Shown one piece after another: positions 6,424-8,285 of a stretch of DNA of 8,285 nt. The stretch spans positions 1 through 8,285 of the forward strand of contig CAJYRH010000233.1 in the NCBI GenBank assembly GCA_913776795.1, given 5' to 3'. The DNA comes from an uncultured Pseudorhodoferax sp. GTDB lineage: Bacteria > Pseudomonadota > Gammaproteobacteria > Burkholderiales > Burkholderiaceae. A model generated the notes under the pieces. The model was not told the DNA's origin. It searched no databases and saw only the letters and a list, made by a program, of their open reading frames with translations. How positions within the stretch are numbered: the stretch's first letter is position 1; each line of letters starts with the position of its first letter. Made by a program: the position numbers and the translations under genes.

Positions 6424-7149
6424 TCAGCGGGCGAGCGACGAGCCGCCGCAGATGGCGATGTCCTGGCCCGTGATGGCGGCGGCGGGCGCCGACAGCAGGT
6501 AGCCCACCAGCGCGGCGATCTCTGCCGGCTCGATCAGGCGGCCGATGGGCGGCAGGCGCGGGGCGCTACCGGCGCGGGCGGGGTCGCTCAGCATGCCGGT
6601 GGCGGTGGCGGCGGGCGAGACGACGTTCACCGTCACGCCCTGCCCCGCCACCTCGGCCTCCCAGCTGCGCGCCAGCGCGATGAGCGCGGCCTTGGTGGCG
6701 GCGTATTGCCCCCGGCCGGCCATGCCCTGCGCCACGCGGCTGCCGATGAAGACCACGCGGCCACTGCCGCGCTGGGCCATGCCGGGCACCAGGGCGTCGG
6801 CCAGGCGCGTGGCGGCATCGACATGCAGGCGCCACATCAGCTCGCCGCCCGCGTGGTCGAGCTGTCCCAGCGGGCCCACGCGCAGCACGCCGGCGGCATG
6901 CACCAGGGCGTCCACGGCGGGCAGCGCGGCGGTGGCGCGGGCGATGGCGGCGCCGTCGGCCAGGTTGAGAGGCACATGGGTGAAGCTGCTGCCGGCCACG
7001 CCTTGCGCCAGGGTGGGTGCGGCCACGTCCAGGCCCGTCACGCGCCAGCCGGCGGCCAGCAGCGATTGGGCGATGCACTGGCCGATGCCGCTGCTGCTGC
7101 CCGTGACCACGGCATGGCGCTGCGGCTGCGGACGCAGCTCATTCGGCAC
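6424..7149 (-). CDS. Classical SDR-family NAD(P)-dependent oxidoreductase
   Basis: This 241-residue cytosolic dehydrogenase probably interconverts an alcohol and a ketone in the pathway served by its operon. The Rossmann start is VTGSSSGIG (15-23). Asp41 at the end of the second strand (GLDVAAP) suggests NAD rather than NADP. The usual NNAG is HAAG (84-87). The catalytic Ser137 (VVFIGSR), Tyr149 and Lys153 (YAATK) are present. The Asn of the SDR tetrad appears to be His109 (WRLHVDAAT). The C-terminus ITGQDIAICGGSS (226-238) is standard. Length is typical. The GTG start (7149-7147) overlaps the end of the Bug gene by 11 bases, with GAAGGG about seven bases upstream. Phrases such as HAAGVLRVG recall EntA-type dehydrogenases, but no siderophore genes are present. 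TarD makes oxaloacetate directly, so an oxidoreductase here suggests a second substrate or a preceding oxidation. The exact reaction is unknown. Confidence 0.88.
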   Translation of the reverse strand: MPNELRPQPQRHAVVTGSSSGIGQCIAQSLLAAGWRVTGLDVAAPTLAQGVAGSSFTHVPLNLADGAAIARATAALPAVDALVHAAGVLRVGPLGQLDHAGGELMWRLHVDAATRLADALVPGMAQRGSGRVVFIGSRVAQGMAGRGQYAATKAALIALARSWEAEVAGQGVTVNVVSPAATATGMLSDPARAGSAPRLPPIGRLIEPAEIAALVGYLLSAPAAAITGQDIAICGGSSLAR

Positions 7150-8113
7150 GGATGTTCCCTTCGGTCACGATCTTCTGGGAACGCTCCATGTCGGCGCGCT
7201 GGAACTTGGCGAAGTCTTCGACGCTACCGGGCGTGGCGAGCAGGCCCTGTTCCTTGAGCTTGGGGCCCATCTCGGCCAGGGCCTTGTTCACTTCCGTATT
7301 CAGGCGCTGCACGATGGCCTGCGGCGTCTTGGCCGGCGCCCAGAGGGCGTACCAGCTGTAGAACTCGTAGCCGGGGATGGTTTCGGCCACGGTGGGCACG
7401 TCGGGCAGGTTGGGCACGCGCTGGGCGGAGGTGACGGCCACCACGCGCAGCATGCCGCTCTTGTGGTACTGGAGCGAGCCCAGGATGGGGTCGATGAAGC
7501 CGTCGATCTGCCCGCCGATCAGGTCCTGGAAGGCCGGGGCCGTTCCCTTGTACGGCACGATCATGTATTCGATGTGGCCGGCCCGCTTGAGCATTTCGGT
7601 GGACAGGTGCCCGGCCGAGCCGATGGAGCCCACGGCGAAGGTCATCTTGCCGGGGTTGGCCTTGGCGTAGGCCAGCAGCGACTTGATGTCGGTGATCGGC
7701 AGGTTCTTGTTGATGGCGACCGAGAGCGGCGCCTTGGCGACGAGGGCGACGGGGGTGAAGTCCTGCGTGACGTTGTAGGGCACGGACTTGAGCGTCATGG
7801 GCGCGGTGGTGTGCGTGGAGGCGCTGAACAGCAGCGTGTAGCCGTCGGCAGGCGCCTTGGCCACCGTGTCGCCGCCGATCACGCCGCTGGCGCCGGGCTT
7901 GTTCTCGATCACGAAGGGCTGGCCCATCTGGTCGCCCAGGCGCTGGGCCAGCATGCGGGCCACGGTGTCCAGCGTGCCGCCCGGCGGGAACGGCACGACC
8001 ACGCGCACCGGCTTGTTCGGATAGGCCTGCGCGAAGCTGCCGGCGGCGGTCACGAGGGCCGCGGCCCCCACGGCTGCGCGCAGGGCGGCGCGAAGGAAAT
8101 GCTTGCGTTGCAT
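7139..8113 (-). CDS. Bug/TctC-family periplasmic solute-binding protein
   Basis: This 324-residue exported protein should bind a small carboxylate in the periplasm for a tripartite tricarboxylate-type uptake system or for sensing. A signal peptide is clear: basic MQRKHFLRAALR, a hydrophobic core, and a likely cleavage after FAQA (residue 30). The mature part starts YPNKPVRVVVPFPPGG, the family hallmark, followed by IENKPGASGVIGGD (69-82), GSIGSAGHLSTEML (162-175), VPYKGTAPA (186-194), GGQIDGFID (200-208) and LPDVPTVAETIPGYE (236-250). The ATG at 8113 is preferred to an in-frame upstream start because AGGAGA lies nine bases before it and the signal peptide begins there. It follows the DapA-like gene by 78 bases and overlaps the SDR. 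No TctA/TctB membrane genes are in view; Bug genes in Burkholderiales are often orphans. Ligand identity is inferred from TarD only. Confidence 0.92.
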   Translation of the reverse strand: MQRKHFLRAALRAAVGAAALVTAAGSFAQAYPNKPVRVVVPFPPGGTLDTVARMLAQRLGDQMGQPFVIENKPGASGVIGGDTVAKAPADGYTLLFSASTHTTAPMTLKSVPYNVTQDFTPVALVAKAPLSVAINKNLPITDIKSLLAYAKANPGKMTFAVGSIGSAGHLSTEMLKRAGHIEYMIVPYKGTAPAFQDLIGGQIDGFIDPILGSLQYHKSGMLRVVAVTSAQRVPNLPDVPTVAETIPGYEFYSWYALWAPAKTPQAIVQRLNTEVNKALAEMGPKLKEQGLLATPGSVEDFAKFQRADMERSQKIVTEGNIRAE

Positions 8114-8152
8114 GGTGTCTTGTCTCCTGTCTTTTGTTCTGAGGACCCCGAT

Positions 8153-8175
8153 GCGGGGGCGCGAAAGGCCCCCGC
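8153..8175 (-). other. Intergenic stem-loop between the DapA-like gene and the Bug gene
   Basis: GCGGGGGC (8153-8160) and GCCCCCGC (8168-8175) are perfect eight-base arms around a seven-base loop. The hairpin lies about 16 bases after the stop of the upstream gene and 40 bases before the Bug start. No U-run follows, so complete termination is unlikely. It may be a partial attenuator or an mRNA-stabilising hairpin that sets a different level for the binding protein, as is common before periplasmic binding-protein genes. Confidence 0.4.
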
Positions 8176-8191
8176 TCTGCACCGGCGCGGT

Positions 8192-8285
8192 TCAGCGCTT
8201 GAGCAGGCCCGCCTGCTCCACGGCGGCGCGCAGCGCGTCCATTTCCTTGGCGCTGGGCGCCTCGGTGGGCGGGCGCACGGTGGCG
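8192..8285 (-). CDS. C-terminal fragment, probable DapA/DHDPS-family lyase or aldolase
   Basis: Only the last 31 codons before TGA (8194-8192) are in the window. They encode ATVRPPTEAPSAKEMDALRA and end VEQAGLLKR. This pattern, a VRPP segment, a Pro/Ser turn, then an amphipathic helix ending in AGLL, is typical of the C-terminus of dihydrodipicolinate synthase/N-acetylneuraminate lyase family proteins, which are frequent companions of Bug proteins and enolase-superfamily dehydratases. Members act as aldolases or dehydratases on 2-oxo acids through a Schiff-base lysine, but that lysine would lie outside the window. The reading frame is secure from composition and position. The family call rests on a short tail and is moderate, and no substrate can be given. 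Confidence 0.6.
   Translation of the reverse strand, partial: ATVRPPTEAPSAKEMDALRAAVEQAGLLKR

Noticed and set aside
6385..7257. Plus-strand open frame (290 codons) antisense to the SDR gene
   Set aside because: Low-complexity Gly/Ala/His/Gln composition and full overlap with a well-supported SDR; it is a GC-driven shadow.
8114..8182. Upstream in-frame extension of the Bug protein by 23 residues
   Set aside because: It would bury the signal peptide and translate the intergenic hairpin. The ATG at 8113 has a better ribosome-binding site.

Overview
The window looks like high-GC betaproteobacterial DNA, most likely from the order Burkholderiales. The evidence is an exported Bug/TctC-type solute-binding protein, a family greatly expanded in that order, sitting in a short catabolic operon with very GC-rich codon use. 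Every gene I can support lies on the minus strand, so transcription runs from the right edge to the left edge.

Right half (about 5104-8285): a tightly packed organic-acid catabolism operon. In transcription order it holds the C-terminal end of a probable DapA/DHDPS-family lyase or aldolase (8192-8285, cut by the window edge), a Bug-type periplasmic binding protein (7139-8113), an SDR oxidoreductase whose GTG start overlaps the end of the Bug gene (6424-7149), and a very clear enolase-superfamily D-tartrate dehydratase (TarD-like, 5189-6358). Two inverted repeats just after the last stop codon (5150-5174 and 5104-5142) probably end the operon. Together the genes suggest capture of a small hydroxy-acid in the periplasm and its dehydration or oxidation into central metabolism. 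No transport membrane subunits are in view.

Junction (about 4941-5103): about 160 bases with no convincing gene but several short perfect dyads. It separates the metabolic operon from genes of a different character.

Left half (1-4940): a likely defence-type operon. It begins with a small unrecognised ORF (4644-4940) of lower GC. Its last codons contain the ribosome-binding site and TTG start of a 1504-residue protein (137-4651). That protein has an unfamiliar N-terminal region, an SF1 UPF1/DNA2-like helicase core split by an insert of about 650 residues, and a C-terminal Vsr/DUF559-like PD-(D/E)XK nuclease domain. Its stop codon overlaps, as ATGA, the start of a third gene (1-140) that runs off the left edge. 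Helicase-nuclease fusions of this kind are common in phage-defence islands. This chained three-ORF set is the part of the window most likely to be an undescribed system, but its partner proteins cannot be identified from sequence reading alone. I found no RNA gene, CRISPR array, insertion sequence or integrase.
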